NCBI GenBank assembly: GCA_034927285.1
Contig: JAYFQF010000003.1
Location: 1 to 54,544, forward strand
From: JAYFQF01 sp034927285
Lineage (GTDB): Bacteria; Bacillota; Peptococcia; DRI-13; UBA5745
Length of the DNA stretch: 54,544 nt
Direction of reading: 5' to 3'
A model generated the notes under the pieces. It saw only the letters and a program-made list of their open reading frames with translations, ran no database searches and was not told where the DNA came from. How positions within the stretch are numbered: the stretch's first letter is position 1; each line of letters begins with the position of its first letter. The translations under genes and the position numbers were made by a program. Shown piece after piece: positions 33,956 to 43,388 of the stretch.

Positions 33956-35932
33956 GTGAACAAGAGAAAAGGAATACGAAGAAAAATCCTTGTCAACGTT
34001 ACCGTGGTGGCCCTTACTTTAGCCGTGACCCTGGTTTTCGTGATGGGGTGGTTTATGACTTCGCTGACCGACGCCATTTTGCTGGATACCTTACAGCCTA
34101 CGGCCAAAACCGCCGCCCAAAGTGTGGAAAGCAACCTGCACATGCTGGGGGACCGGCTTTTCCTGATCCGGGACAACCGGGTTTTCTCTGACCCCGGCGC
34201 CACAAAGGCGGAACAGCAGGAGGTTTTGGATCACGCTAAGGCCGGCATTGAATTTGTCTGGCTGGCTCTATATACGCCCCAGGGCAGCATATACACCGGC
34301 AGTGCCGACAGCCCCCGCACCATTACCGACAGAAAGGTTTTTCCGTTGATGCAGGAAACCCAGAACCTGGTGATCGACGATACCGCTGCAGGAAATGAAG
34401 GACTGGAAATTGTGATCGGCACCCCCGTATTGTCGGAAGAAGAAATCGCCTATTACCTTGTGGGCAGTTATAAATACGACGTACTGAACGATGTTTTAAG
34501 CAATATTAATATCGGCGCCAACGGAACGGCCTTCATCATCAATCAGGAAAATAAGCTGATGGCGCACCGGGATAAAAACCTGGTCCTGGAAGGGAAAAAT
34601 ATCACCGAAGCTCTTGGTGCAGACGCGAATCTGGAAAAAATAATCCAGGGCATGGTCAGCGGCCAGACCGGTTCCGCCAGCATAAAAGGCCCCGAGGGCC
34701 AGCAGCTATACAGCTATGCACCGGTCCGGGGCACTCATTGGAGCCTTGCGATTACCGCTCCCCGCAGCGATTTCATGAAGCCGGCCCAACAGGCCATCTG
34801 GATCTGCGTCCTGATTACTTTGCTGCTGCTGGTCCTGTCCTTGATCTATACGCTGAGGCTGGCCGGAAGGATTCAGAAGCCCCTGGGGCGTGTGACGGAT
34901 CGTATTACTACCCTGGCTCAGGGAGATTTGCAGACAGCCATCGTGGTGGAAAAGACCAAGGATGAAACGGAAACCTTGTCTTTAGCCCTGAGCAATACGG
35001 TAAAAAGCATCAATAATTATATAACCGAGCTTTCCCGGGTGCTGGCGGAGCTTTCCCAAAGCAATCTGGACGTATCGGTGGACGGAGAATTCCACGGGGA
35101 TTTCGTCATCATGAAAAACTCCCTGAACCAGATCGTCGAATTCCTGAATCAGATCATGCAGTCTATCCAAGGGGCCTCCAACCAGCTTTCCTCCACAGCC
35201 CATATCGTGCTGCAAAACGCCGCCAGCGTCAAGGAAAGCTCGGACCATCAGTCCGAATCCATCTCCCTCCTTAACCGGGAGACAAAATCCATTTCCGGAA
35301 ATATCCTGGAGGTCAATGCCTTTACCGAGCAGGTAGGGGATCTGATGCAAAAGATTGTGGGGCACCTGACCGACGGCGAAGCGAAAATGAAAAATCTGCT
35401 GAAGGCCATGGGGGATATTAACGAAAACTCCGACGAGATCACAAAGATTAATAAGTTCCTGGAGGACATTGCCTTCCAGACGAATATCCTTGCCTTAAAC
35501 GCCGCTGTGGAAGCCGCCCGGGCCGGCGAGGCCGGAAAGGGCTTTGCCGTGGTGGCCGACGAAGTGCGGAGCCTGGCGGCCAAGAGCCATGAATCCTCCC
35601 AACGGGCCGCTGAAATGATTGAGAACTCCCGGAGAGCCGCTGAAGAAGGGTCGTCCTTTGCCCAGCAGACCGCAGCTTCCATGAAGGATATCACGGAGAT
35701 GGCAAAGAACATTTCGGCGATTACCGGCCGGCTCGTTCAGGCCGTAGAAGCGCAGCGGGTTTCCCTGGAGGCCATGAGCGGCCAGATTTCCGAAATCAGC
35801 GCCCTGGCGGAAGAAAATCTGGGGATCAGCGACGCCGGCGCAGAGGCCAGTCAGGTTTTGACCCGGCAGTCGGATACCCTGCAGAGTCTGGCCCGGCGTT
35901 TCCGGCTGCGGAAGAAGGAGGAGGGTAAATAA
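33956..35932 (+). CDS. Methyl-accepting chemotaxis protein, dCACHE type
   Basis: The 658-residue chemoreceptor has a first membrane helix (~10-35), an extracellular dCACHE-like sensor (~40-290, WLALYTPQGSIYTG, GTAFIINQENKLMAH), a second helix (~295-320), a HAMP domain and a cytoplasmic signalling domain with the hairpin tip IAFQTNILALNAAVEAARAG (~525) and GKGFAVVADEVRSLA. GTG 33956 is the start: AAGGAGG lies seven bases before it, and the upstream ATG at 33890 has no site. It relays ligand state to CheA/CheW. Its stop overlaps the next ATG by one base, coupling it to the FMN-binding lipoprotein. Confidence 0.92.
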   Translation: MNKRKGIRRKILVNVTVVALTLAVTLVFVMGWFMTSLTDAILLDTLQPTAKTAAQSVESNLHMLGDRLFLIRDNRVFSDPGATKAEQQEVLDHAKAGIEFVWLALYTPQGSIYTGSADSPRTITDRKVFPLMQETQNLVIDDTAAGNEGLEIVIGTPVLSEEEIAYYLVGSYKYDVLNDVLSNINIGANGTAFIINQENKLMAHRDKNLVLEGKNITEALGADANLEKIIQGMVSGQTGSASIKGPEGQQLYSYAPVRGTHWSLAITAPRSDFMKPAQQAIWICVLITLLLLVLSLIYTLRLAGRIQKPLGRVTDRITTLAQGDLQTAIVVEKTKDETETLSLALSNTVKSINNYITELSRVLAELSQSNLDVSVDGEFHGDFVIMKNSLNQIVEFLNQIMQSIQGASNQLSSTAHIVLQNAASVKESSDHQSESISLLNRETKSISGNILEVNAFTEQVGDLMQKIVGHLTDGEAKMKNLLKAMGDINENSDEITKINKFLEDIAFQTNILALNAAVEAARAGEAGKGFAVVADEVRSLAAKSHESSQRAAEMIENSRRAAEEGSSFAQQTAASMKDITEMAKNISAITGRLVQAVEAQRVSLEAMSGQISEISALAEENLGISDAGAEASQVLTRQSDTLQSLARRFRLRKKEEGK

Positions 35933-36387
35933 TGCGTAATAAAGTTGCACTGTCAGTCATTGCCGTCCTGATTCTGGCGGCCACAAGCTTGTTTGGCTGC
36001 GGACAAAACCGGGACGGGCAGATGCAGGACGGCTATTATACGGCGGAGGCCGCCGATTTCAGCCACGGCTGGAAGGAGTTTGTCACCATTTTGGTGCAGG
36101 ATAACACCATTGTGGCGGTGGAATACAATGCCCAGAACGCCAGCGGTTTTATCAAAGCCTGGGATATGGATTATATGCGCAACATGAACAGCGCCAAGGG
36201 GACCTATCCCAACGAGTATACCCGGGGCTACGGGGCCAGCCTGCTGGCGTCGCAAAAGGCAGATGAGATCGACGCGATTACAGGCGCCACATCTTCCTAT
36301 AACTCATTCCGGCAGCTGGCCGCGGCTGCAATGGAAAGGGCCCGGCTGGGGGATATATCCGTAGCCGTGGTCGAAATTCTTGAGTAA
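35932..36387 (+). CDS. FMN-binding-domain lipoprotein
   Basis: The 151-residue protein has a signal peptide with lipobox SLFGC (residues ~19-23) and an FMN_bind domain. The motif DAITGATSS (~115) corresponds to the S/DGATxS flavinylation site where FMN is joined to Thr by an ApbE-type transferase. WKEFVTILVQDNTIVAVEY is typical of the family. It is expected outside the membrane as a one-electron carrier or redox sensor. It shares one base with the chemoreceptor, so the pair may couple redox state to taxis. No apbE is nearby. Confidence 0.88.
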   Translation: MRNKVALSVIAVLILAATSLFGCGQNRDGQMQDGYYTAEAADFSHGWKEFVTILVQDNTIVAVEYNAQNASGFIKAWDMDYMRNMNSAKGTYPNEYTRGYGASLLASQKADEIDAITGATSSYNSFRQLAAAAMERARLGDISVAVVEILE

Positions 36388-36406
36388 CGGGAAAAAGCCC
36401 GGCCTC

Positions 36407-36436
36407 TTGCTTTTCTCCGTCATCCTGTGATAAAAT
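36407..36436 (+). promoter_or_regulatory. Promoter of the pheST T-box transcript
   Basis: TTGCTT (36407-36412) and TAAAAT (36431-36436) are separated by 18 bases. They lie just upstream of the T-box leader. Confidence 0.6.
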
Positions 36437-36442
36437 CAAAGA

Positions 36443-36864
36443 AAATCGGAGGGCGGTTTTTTGCCGCCGGTCCGCATAGGGTAAATCGGCGATGAACGGG
36501 AGCTGCGCCGGGGATTCGGTACAGGGAGCGGGGATAAATTGAGAACTCCGTCTGGAAAACGGCGGCAGGTTCGCCCGGGAGTCGCCTTTCTGAACCGGGA
36601 AAATATCACGGCATGCGGCATCGCCGCGGGCTGGTGCCCCGGAAGTCCGCCGGGCTTCCGGGAGGCCGCCCCCAAGACAGGTTCCCGCTAGGAAAGGCCG
36701 GCAGCCGCCGTTATCGGCAGGAAAGTGAGCTTCGCAAAATCTCCGGAATTTCTTTCGGGGTATCCGGCGTATTTCTCTTCGGGATGCGTGCCTGGCGAAG
36801 CTAATCGGGGTGGTACCGCGGAAAGAGCCTTTTCGTCCCTAAGGATGAAAAAGGCTCTTTTTTT
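36443..36864 (+). promoter_or_regulatory. T-box leader (phenylalanine), with antiterminator and terminator
   Basis: The leader ends in the T-box consensus GGGTGGTACCGCG (36808-36820), which pairs with the uncharged tRNA acceptor end. It is followed by a terminator: the arms at 36822-36834 and 36848-36860 (AAAGAGCC/GGCTCTTT at the core) and TTTT. A long stem-I region precedes it. TTC at 36588-36590, within a CCTTTCTGAACC segment, is a candidate Phe specifier codon; this base assignment is tentative. Uncharged tRNA-Phe would stabilise the antiterminator and switch on pheST. Confidence 0.9.
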
Positions 36865-36895
36865 CGTTTGGATTATATTTTTGAGGAGGATTTTC

Positions 36896-37918
36896 ATGCG
36901 GGAACAATTAATGGAACTGAAAAACCGGGCTTTATCCCAGGTGGAGAGCAGCCGGTCCATGGAAGATTTAAATGAACTGAAATTAAAGTTTATGGGCAAA
37001 AAAGGTGAACTGACCCAGGTATTGAAAGCTATGGGCAAGCTCTCCGCCGAAGAGCGGCCCGTCATGGGGCAGCTGGCCAACGAGATCCGGGACGAGCTGG
37101 ACAGCCGTATCGCCAAGGTGGCCGAAAAGCTTCAGGCCAGGGAATACCAGCTGCGCGTCAAGGCGGAGACCCTGGATGTAACTCTGCCCGGCAGAAATGT
37201 GGCCCTGGGCAGCCGTCATCCCTTGTATAAGACTTTGGATGAGATGGAAGAGATCTTCATGAGCATGGGCTTTTCCGTGGAGGAAGGCTTCGAGGTGGAA
37301 ACCGACTACTATAATTTTGAGGCCATGAACCTGCCTAAGGATCATCCGGCCCGGGACATGCAGGACTCCTTTTACGTTACCAATGAGATCCTGTTGAGGA
37401 CCCATACTTCTCCCACCCAGACCCGGGTCATGGAAAAGATGTGCCCCCGTACGCCGGTCAGAGTCATCGTGCCCGGCAAGGTTTACCGCCGGGACGACGA
37501 CGCCACCCATTCCCCGATGTTCCATCAGGTGGAAGGACTGGTGATCGACCGGCATATCCGTTTTTCCGATCTGAAGGGTATTTTGCTGGAATTTGCCCGG
37601 AAGTTCTTCAGCGAAGATCAGGAAATCCGTCTGCGCCCCAGCTATTTCCCCTTCACGGAGCCCAGTGCCGAGGTGGATATCCGCTGCACCATGTGCGGCG
37701 GTAAGGGATGCCGCACCTGCAAGGGCACCGGCTGGCTGGAAGTCCTGGGCTCCGGCATGGTCCATCCCCGAGTGCTGGAAATGGGCGGCTATGACCCCAA
37801 AATGGTCACCGGCTTTGCCTTTGGTATGGGAGTTGAACGCCTGACCATGCTGAAATACGGCGTGGATGATCTGCGGCTGTTCTTTGAAAATGATCTGCGC
37901 TTTTTAAAACAATTCTGA
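36896..37918 (+). CDS. pheS: Phenylalanyl-tRNA synthetase alpha subunit
   Basis: The 340-residue catalytic subunit has an N-terminal coiled coil (~1-90), class II motifs, the block LLRTHTSPTQTRVM, FHQVEGLVID, FTEPSAEVDIRC and the motif 3 region GMGVERLTMLKYGVDDLR. A CMCGGKGCRTCKGTGWLEV-like Cys-rich stretch (~265-285) is typical of bacterial PheS. ATG 36896 follows GAGGAGG and comes 31 bases after the T-box terminator. It forms an (alpha-beta)2 enzyme with PheT. Confidence 0.97.
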   Translation: MREQLMELKNRALSQVESSRSMEDLNELKLKFMGKKGELTQVLKAMGKLSAEERPVMGQLANEIRDELDSRIAKVAEKLQAREYQLRVKAETLDVTLPGRNVALGSRHPLYKTLDEMEEIFMSMGFSVEEGFEVETDYYNFEAMNLPKDHPARDMQDSFYVTNEILLRTHTSPTQTRVMEKMCPRTPVRVIVPGKVYRRDDDATHSPMFHQVEGLVIDRHIRFSDLKGILLEFARKFFSEDQEIRLRPSYFPFTEPSAEVDIRCTMCGGKGCRTCKGTGWLEVLGSGMVHPRVLEMGGYDPKMVTGFAFGMGVERLTMLKYGVDDLRLFFENDLRFLKQF

Positions 37919-38051
37919 GGGCGCGGCTTTTTTCGGGAAGGCGGGGCTTAACAACTGTTTTATGGCAAAAATCAAAGCCTGAAAAAAGAACAACAAAAAT
38001 AAGCAGGGACGGCAAGGCGCCGCTACCTGAAGATAAGCAGGAGGAATGGTT

Positions 38052-40487
38052 ATGCAGGTGTCCTGGAAATGGTTAAAAGAATTGGTGAATATTGAGATGA
38101 CTCCCGAAGAAGGGGCGAAGATTTTGACCCGGGCCGGCCTGGAAGTGGAGGGCCTGGAGAAGCTGGATGAAGGCGTTACCGGTGTGGTTACCGGCAGGAT
38201 CCTCACCGTGGAGCCTCATCCCAACGCCTCCAAGCTGGTGGTGACCACAGTGGATGTGGGGCAGGAAAAGCCTCTGACCATTGTTACCGGCGCCCCCAAT
38301 GTAAAGCCGGGGCAATGTGTGCCCGTGGCTTTGGTGGGCGCTAAGCTTCCCTGCGACCGGCATCCGGAAATCGTGCTTTCGGATCTGCGGGGCATAATGT
38401 CTGAAGGGATGATGTGCGGCGCCGATGAGATCGGCCTGGACCTCTCCAGATTATCCCCTGAGGAAAAGGAAGGCCTGTACCCTCTGCCGGCGGATACCTT
38501 GCCGGGGCAGCCTATCGTTTCTTTCCTGGGGCTGGACGATACGGTGCTGGAGATCGGCCTGACTCCCAACCGCTCCGATTGCATGGGCATGGTTAATGTT
38601 GCCCGGGAAATGGCGGGCCTTACCGGGGCTGCGCTGACTCTGCCGAAGACCCCGGTCTCTCTCCCCGGCGGCCAATGCGCCGAGCTGGCCCGGATAGAAG
38701 TCATGGAGGAAGACTTATGCAGCCGTTTTGCCGGACGTATGGTGGTGGACGTAAAGGTGGGCCCTTCGCCCCAGTGGATGCGCCAGCGCCTGACGGCAAT
38801 GGGGATGCGGTCCATAAATAACGTGGTGGACATATCCAACCTGGTGATGCTGGAATTGAACCGTCCGGTGCATTTTTTCGATTATGACAAGCTGGCGGGC
38901 CAGGGACTTTGGATCCGCAAGGCAAAGCCCGGCGAGACCATAGAGACCCTGGATGGTGAAATCCGGGAGTTGAACGGGGAAATGGCTCTGGTGACGGATC
39001 AGGCCGGCCCGGTGGCCGTGGCCGGGGTGATGGGAGGCCTTCGTACGGAAGTAACCGGGGAAACCAAACGGATCCTTATCGAAGCCGCCTGCTGGAACGG
39101 GGTGCGTATCCGGCGGACTTCCTTTGCTTTGGGACTGCGTTCCGAGGCTTCGGCCCGTTTTGAAAAAGAAGTGGATGTTCAGGAGACGATTCACGTGCTG
39201 GACCGCTGCGTGCAGCTGATTGAAGAATGCGAAGCCGGCCGCGGCGTCTCCGGGCATATCGACGTTTATCCTAAAGCCATCGCCCCCGCGGTGACTGAGG
39301 TCCGGCTTTCCCGGATCAATTTCGTGCTGGGCACCGATATCGGCAAGGAAACGGTAAAAAAGATCTGGCAGGATCTGCAGATCCGTATTCTGGAGGACCG
39401 GGGCGATTCCTGGCTTTTGGAAGCTCCCTCCTGGCGGAAGGATCTGAGCATTGAGGAAGATTATATCGAGGAAGTGGCCCGCATCTACGGTTATGATAAG
39501 CTGGAAGCTACTCTGCCTTATGGCGCCGCGATCCAGGGCTCCAGAAATGCCCTTTATAACCTACGCCGGAAAGTCACTTCCCTGATCATCGGACAGGGCT
39601 TTTCCGAAGTGATTAATTACAGCTTCATTAACCCCGCCAATCTGGATAAAATCGGCGTGCCGGAAGGTCATCTCTGGCGCAATGCCGTAAAAATCATGAA
39701 TCCTCTCTCCGAAGAACAAGGTATTTTGCGTACTACAGTAATTCCCAGTATGATTCAGGTGGCGGCTGCCAATATTAACCGGAGAAATAAAGATCTGATG
39801 CTGTTTGAAATGGGCAAGGTTTATTTTGCCGATCCCGACGCAGATAAGCAGCCCGACGAGCGTTGGACCGTGGCCATGCTTTGCACCGGTGTAAAGAAGA
39901 AAACCTGGCTTTCCCCGGAAGAGCCCCTGGATTTCTTTACGCTGAAAGGAGCGGTGGAAGAGGTGCTCTGCGGCATAGGGATAAAAGAGCCGGAGTTTTC
40001 GGCAGCTTCCGATATTCCGGGACTTCATCCGGGCCGGACGGCAAAAATCATTGTGAAGGGCAAAGAGATCGGGTACATCGGCGAAGCGGATCCCCGGGCT
40101 GCCGCTGCTTTTGACGTGGAGCAGCGGCTGGAGGTGGCCTCTTTGGACGCCGCAGCCCTTTTTGAAACCGCCGGTCCCGTCAGCTACCGTCCTTTAAGCA
40201 AATATCCGGACGTGACCAGGGACCTGGCTGTGGCCGTAGATAAAAAAATAACCGCCGCTCAGGTGGAGGAAGTCATTTGCCGATGGGGCGGCGAATTATT
40301 AAAGGAAGTCCGCCTTTTTGACCAGTATACGGGCGTGCAGTTAGGCGAAAACCAGAAGAGCCTGGCTTTTGCCCTGACCTGGCAGTCCAAAGACAGGACC
40401 CTGAAAGATGAAGAAATCAAGGCTTTCCATGAAATTATCGAGGCTAAGCTGAACGAAGCCTTCGGAGGCAGCATCCGGGGCAGATAG
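38052..40487 (+). CDS. pheT: Phenylalanyl-tRNA synthetase beta subunit
   Basis: The 811-residue subunit starts QVSWKWLKELVNIEM after the initial Met. Its domains are an OB tRNA-binding (EMAP-like) domain (~40-150), B3/B4 editing (~205-390), B5 (~405-475), the catalytic-core-like domain (~480-680) and the FDX-ACB anticodon-binding domain (~715-811, YRPLSKYPDVTRDLAV). ATG 38052 is chosen over the ATG at 38046 because GGAGGA abuts the latter but sits seven bases from the former. About 130 bases separate it from pheS; zapA starts ten bases after its stop. Confidence 0.97.
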   Translation: MQVSWKWLKELVNIEMTPEEGAKILTRAGLEVEGLEKLDEGVTGVVTGRILTVEPHPNASKLVVTTVDVGQEKPLTIVTGAPNVKPGQCVPVALVGAKLPCDRHPEIVLSDLRGIMSEGMMCGADEIGLDLSRLSPEEKEGLYPLPADTLPGQPIVSFLGLDDTVLEIGLTPNRSDCMGMVNVAREMAGLTGAALTLPKTPVSLPGGQCAELARIEVMEEDLCSRFAGRMVVDVKVGPSPQWMRQRLTAMGMRSINNVVDISNLVMLELNRPVHFFDYDKLAGQGLWIRKAKPGETIETLDGEIRELNGEMALVTDQAGPVAVAGVMGGLRTEVTGETKRILIEAACWNGVRIRRTSFALGLRSEASARFEKEVDVQETIHVLDRCVQLIEECEAGRGVSGHIDVYPKAIAPAVTEVRLSRINFVLGTDIGKETVKKIWQDLQIRILEDRGDSWLLEAPSWRKDLSIEEDYIEEVARIYGYDKLEATLPYGAAIQGSRNALYNLRRKVTSLIIGQGFSEVINYSFINPANLDKIGVPEGHLWRNAVKIMNPLSEEQGILRTTVIPSMIQVAAANINRRNKDLMLFEMGKVYFADPDADKQPDERWTVAMLCTGVKKKTWLSPEEPLDFFTLKGAVEEVLCGIGIKEPEFSAASDIPGLHPGRTAKIIVKGKEIGYIGEADPRAAAAFDVEQRLEVASLDAAALFETAGPVSYRPLSKYPDVTRDLAVAVDKKITAAQVEEVICRWGGELLKEVRLFDQYTGVQLGENQKSLAFALTWQSKDRTLKDEEIKAFHEIIEAKLNEAFGGSIRGR

Positions 40488-40496
40488 GAGGAGTCC

Positions 40497-40757
40497 ATGA
40501 GCCAGTATGAAACCCGTCCGGAATCCATCCGCATCGAGCTGATGGGCGAACGGTTTTCCTTAAAAGGAACGGCGGACAAGGAAGCGGTGCTGAAGACCGC
40601 CGATTACCTGAACAGGGAGATCGAAGCCATCAATCGCCGTTATCCCGGTCTGACCCCAAAACAGATGGCCCTTTTGGCGGCTTTTAATATCACCGATGAA
40701 TTGCTGCGGATCCAAAAAGAATACCAGGAGCTGACCGGCCTTTTGGACAGGGATTAG
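40497..40757 (+). CDS. zapA: Cell division protein ZapA
   Basis: The 86-residue protein has the ZapA pattern RIELMGERFSLKG, followed by a helical coiled-coil half (NREIEAINRRYPGLTPKQMA, ITDELLRIQKEYQEL). ZapA crosslinks FtsZ filaments at midcell. GGAGGAG precedes the ATG; the spacing to pheT and the U32 gene implies cotranscription from the T-box promoter or a nearby one. Confidence 0.88.
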   Translation: MSQYETRPESIRIELMGERFSLKGTADKEAVLKTADYLNREIEAINRRYPGLTPKQMALLAAFNITDELLRIQKEYQELTGLLDRD

Positions 40758-40783
40758 ACCGGGGCTCAACTCAAGGAGAAACT

Positions 40784-43306
40784 GTGAAGGAAAAAGAAAT
40801 TCTGGCTCCGGCCGGCAGCGAAGCGGCTTTTATCGCCGCGGTGGAAAACGGCGCCGACGCCGTTTATCTGGGCGGCAAGTCATTTAACGCCAGAAGCTAT
40901 GCCGACAATTTTGAGCCGGCGGATATCCGCCGGCTCTGTCGCTATGCCCATTTGCTGGGCGTAAAAGTGTTTATTACCCTGAATATTCTGATCCTGCCGG
41001 AAGAACTTCAGAAGGCCCTGGATTATGCCCGGGAATTGGCGATGGCCGGAGTGGACGCGCTGATCGTCCAGGATATCGGTCTGGCCGCGGCACTTTCCAG
41101 GATGGTAAAACCGGAAGTGGAGGTTCACGCCAGCACCCAGATGACCCTGATGAACAGTTGGGGCCTGGCTTTTGCCGAAAGTCTGGGCTGCCGCCGGGCG
41201 GTGCTGGCCCGGGAGGTGTCGGCAGCCAATATCCGGAAAATGAAGGAAAGGTCCGGGATGATTCTGGAAGCCTTCGGCCACGGCGCTCTTTGTTCCGGCT
41301 GGTCCGGCCAGTGCCTGATGAGCAGTATGCTGGGCGGCCGCAGCGGCAACCGGGGACAGTGCGCCCAGCCCTGCCGGCTGAAATACCGGCTGACAGATGA
41401 ACAGGGGCACAGCCCCGCCGCCGCCGGCTGCCAGGGCCAGCACCTGCTCTCCATGAAGGACCTTTGCACCGTGGATTTTTTGGGAGAACTGCTGGATTCC
41501 GGCGTGGATTCCTTTAAATTGGAAGGGCGCATGAAGCAGCCGGAGTATGTGGCTGTAATTACCCGGCAGTACAGCCAGGCCCTGGGGGATGAGCTGCCGG
41601 TTTTGGCCAAGGCGGATCAAAAAGCGGAAGCCCCCGGCGGCCCCGGCAAAGCCCGGCAAGGCGAGGAGGGGTTTCCAGAGGCGGGGCAGGCCGGGAAACG
41701 GCGACAGATCCTGGCTCACTGCTTTAACCGGGGCTTTACCTCGGGATATTATCTGCGGCGGCCCGGGGGCCATCTGTTAAGCCGCCATAAGCCCAATAAT
41801 CAAAGTCAGGTAGATGAAAGCCTGCTTCAAACTGCCCGGGACAGCTTCAAGGCCCCCGGCTGCCGCCGGCGCAGGGAGATTTTTGCCGAGTTGACCGCTT
41901 TGGCGGGGGAACCGGTCCGTCTGGTTCTGCGGGATGAAAAAGGTTTCCGCGTCCAGACCGCCAGCGACGAGCCCTGTGGGGAAGCCAAAGGGGAAGGAGC
42001 CTCCCAAGCCGGCCTTTTCAGCCAGCTGGACCGCTTCGGCTCCACCTTGTTTAATTTGAAGGAAGCGAAGATTCGCACAGACGGCAAGGCTTTTGTGCCG
42101 GCAAGCCTGTTGAACCGGCTCAGGCGCCGGGCGGCGGAGGACCTGGAGGAAGAAATACTGGCCTCCTGGCGGCGGGACGAGGCATATGCCCGCAAAATGG
42201 CTGGCGTTCAGGCCGAGATATTAACGGAGCTGGAGAGGAGAAAAACCCGGGTACAGACCGGCGGCGGCTTTGGACTCTGTTCCTGGGAACAGCCGGAGAG
42301 GGAAAATCCGGCAGGGTCCGCCGCCGGTCCGGAAAGCCAAGGTTTTGCCGTTCACGGGAATTCTGCCCCCGGAAGCTTTACCTCCGGCAATTCCGCTCCC
42401 CTGACGCTGACTGTTGCCCTGGATACTTTAGCCGGACTGAAAGCGGCTCTGTCCGCCGGCGCCCGGGAAATTTATCTTGGGGGTCAGGGCTTTCAGGGTC
42501 AGGATTCCCTGATCCGGCCCCGGCAGCTGGCAGAAGCTTTCCGTCTTTGCCATCAGGCCGGTGCCAGGGCTTATTGGAGTCTGCCGCGTTTTATCCACGA
42601 AGATAAGCTAGGCAAATGGCGCGAAGCTGCCTTAGGTGCTGCCGAAGCCGGCGCCGACGGTTTTCTGATCGGTAATCCCGGCGGTCTGATCCTGGCCGGT
42701 GAGTTGGGGCTGCAAAACCTGGTGGCGGACTGGTCCCTGAATCTGTATAATGATCTGAGCCTGGCTCTTCTGGCCGATTACGGCGTCGCCAGAGCCTGCC
42801 TTTCGCCGGAACTGACCCTTGAACAGATAAAAGTCCTGGGCCTTGCCGGTATGGAAAAGGAGGTCTTCGCCCATGGCCGGCTGGCTCTGATGGTAACGGA
42901 GCATTGCCTGCCCGGTACCCTTTTGGGGCAAACGCCTCAAGGCGACTGCGGCGCCTGCAGCCGCCCCTGCCGAAAAAACCGCTGGTACCTGAAGGACCGG
43001 CTGAATTTCAGTTTCCCGGTTTGTCCCGACAGAGCCTGCCGTAATTGGATTTATAACGCCAAGACTCACTGCCTGCTGGAGCATTTGTCCGCGCTCAGGC
43101 AAGCCGGCGCCGGCTGTCTGAGGATCGAGGCCTGCCAGGAAAGCCCGGCCTGGATCGACGCCGTGATCAGGGCCTATGACCAGGGGCTTAAGGCCCTGGC
43201 CGCGGAAAGCTTTGACAAGGAAAAAGGCACCGCCTTGAAAAAAACACTGGCAAAGCTTACGCCTCAGGGATTTACGGCAGGACATTCTTTCCGGGGCGTG
43301 GAATAA
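40784..43306 (+). CDS. U32-family protein (peptidase U32/RlhA-like, DUF3656 type)
   Basis: The 840-residue protein begins with LAPAGSEAAFIAAVENGADAVYLG, the U32 opening. A four-Cys group (GALCSGWSGQC and RGQCAQPC, ~165-205) probably binds an Fe-S cluster, and a second Cys group (CGACSRPCRKN, ~720) follows in the C-terminal half, which repeats the TIM-barrel theme. U32 relatives include the tRNA hydroxylases TrhP/YrrN-O and the 23S rRNA hydroxylase RlhA, so RNA hydroxylation is more likely than peptidase activity. Two low-complexity Gly/Ala/Pro/Ser inserts (~280-305, ~500-540) are unusual. The start is GTG 40784 after AAGGAGA. Confidence 0.85.
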   Translation: MKEKEILAPAGSEAAFIAAVENGADAVYLGGKSFNARSYADNFEPADIRRLCRYAHLLGVKVFITLNILILPEELQKALDYARELAMAGVDALIVQDIGLAAALSRMVKPEVEVHASTQMTLMNSWGLAFAESLGCRRAVLAREVSAANIRKMKERSGMILEAFGHGALCSGWSGQCLMSSMLGGRSGNRGQCAQPCRLKYRLTDEQGHSPAAAGCQGQHLLSMKDLCTVDFLGELLDSGVDSFKLEGRMKQPEYVAVITRQYSQALGDELPVLAKADQKAEAPGGPGKARQGEEGFPEAGQAGKRRQILAHCFNRGFTSGYYLRRPGGHLLSRHKPNNQSQVDESLLQTARDSFKAPGCRRRREIFAELTALAGEPVRLVLRDEKGFRVQTASDEPCGEAKGEGASQAGLFSQLDRFGSTLFNLKEAKIRTDGKAFVPASLLNRLRRRAAEDLEEEILASWRRDEAYARKMAGVQAEILTELERRKTRVQTGGGFGLCSWEQPERENPAGSAAGPESQGFAVHGNSAPGSFTSGNSAPLTLTVALDTLAGLKAALSAGAREIYLGGQGFQGQDSLIRPRQLAEAFRLCHQAGARAYWSLPRFIHEDKLGKWREAALGAAEAGADGFLIGNPGGLILAGELGLQNLVADWSLNLYNDLSLALLADYGVARACLSPELTLEQIKVLGLAGMEKEVFAHGRLALMVTEHCLPGTLLGQTPQGDCGACSRPCRKNRWYLKDRLNFSFPVCPDRACRNWIYNAKTHCLLEHLSALRQAGAGCLRIEACQESPAWIDAVIRAYDQGLKALAAESFDKEKGTALKKTLAKLTPQGFTAGHSFRGVE

Positions 43307-43388
43307 TTCAAAGGCTCACGGCCCATGCGTCATCAAAGCGGGATTCCGGCTTATGGAGCCCAAAGAGGGGCAGGAATTTGGAGGATTT

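Noticed and set aside
40880..41773. 297-codon minus-strand frame in the U32 gene
   Set aside because: Antisense shadow of a gene with strong family motifs.
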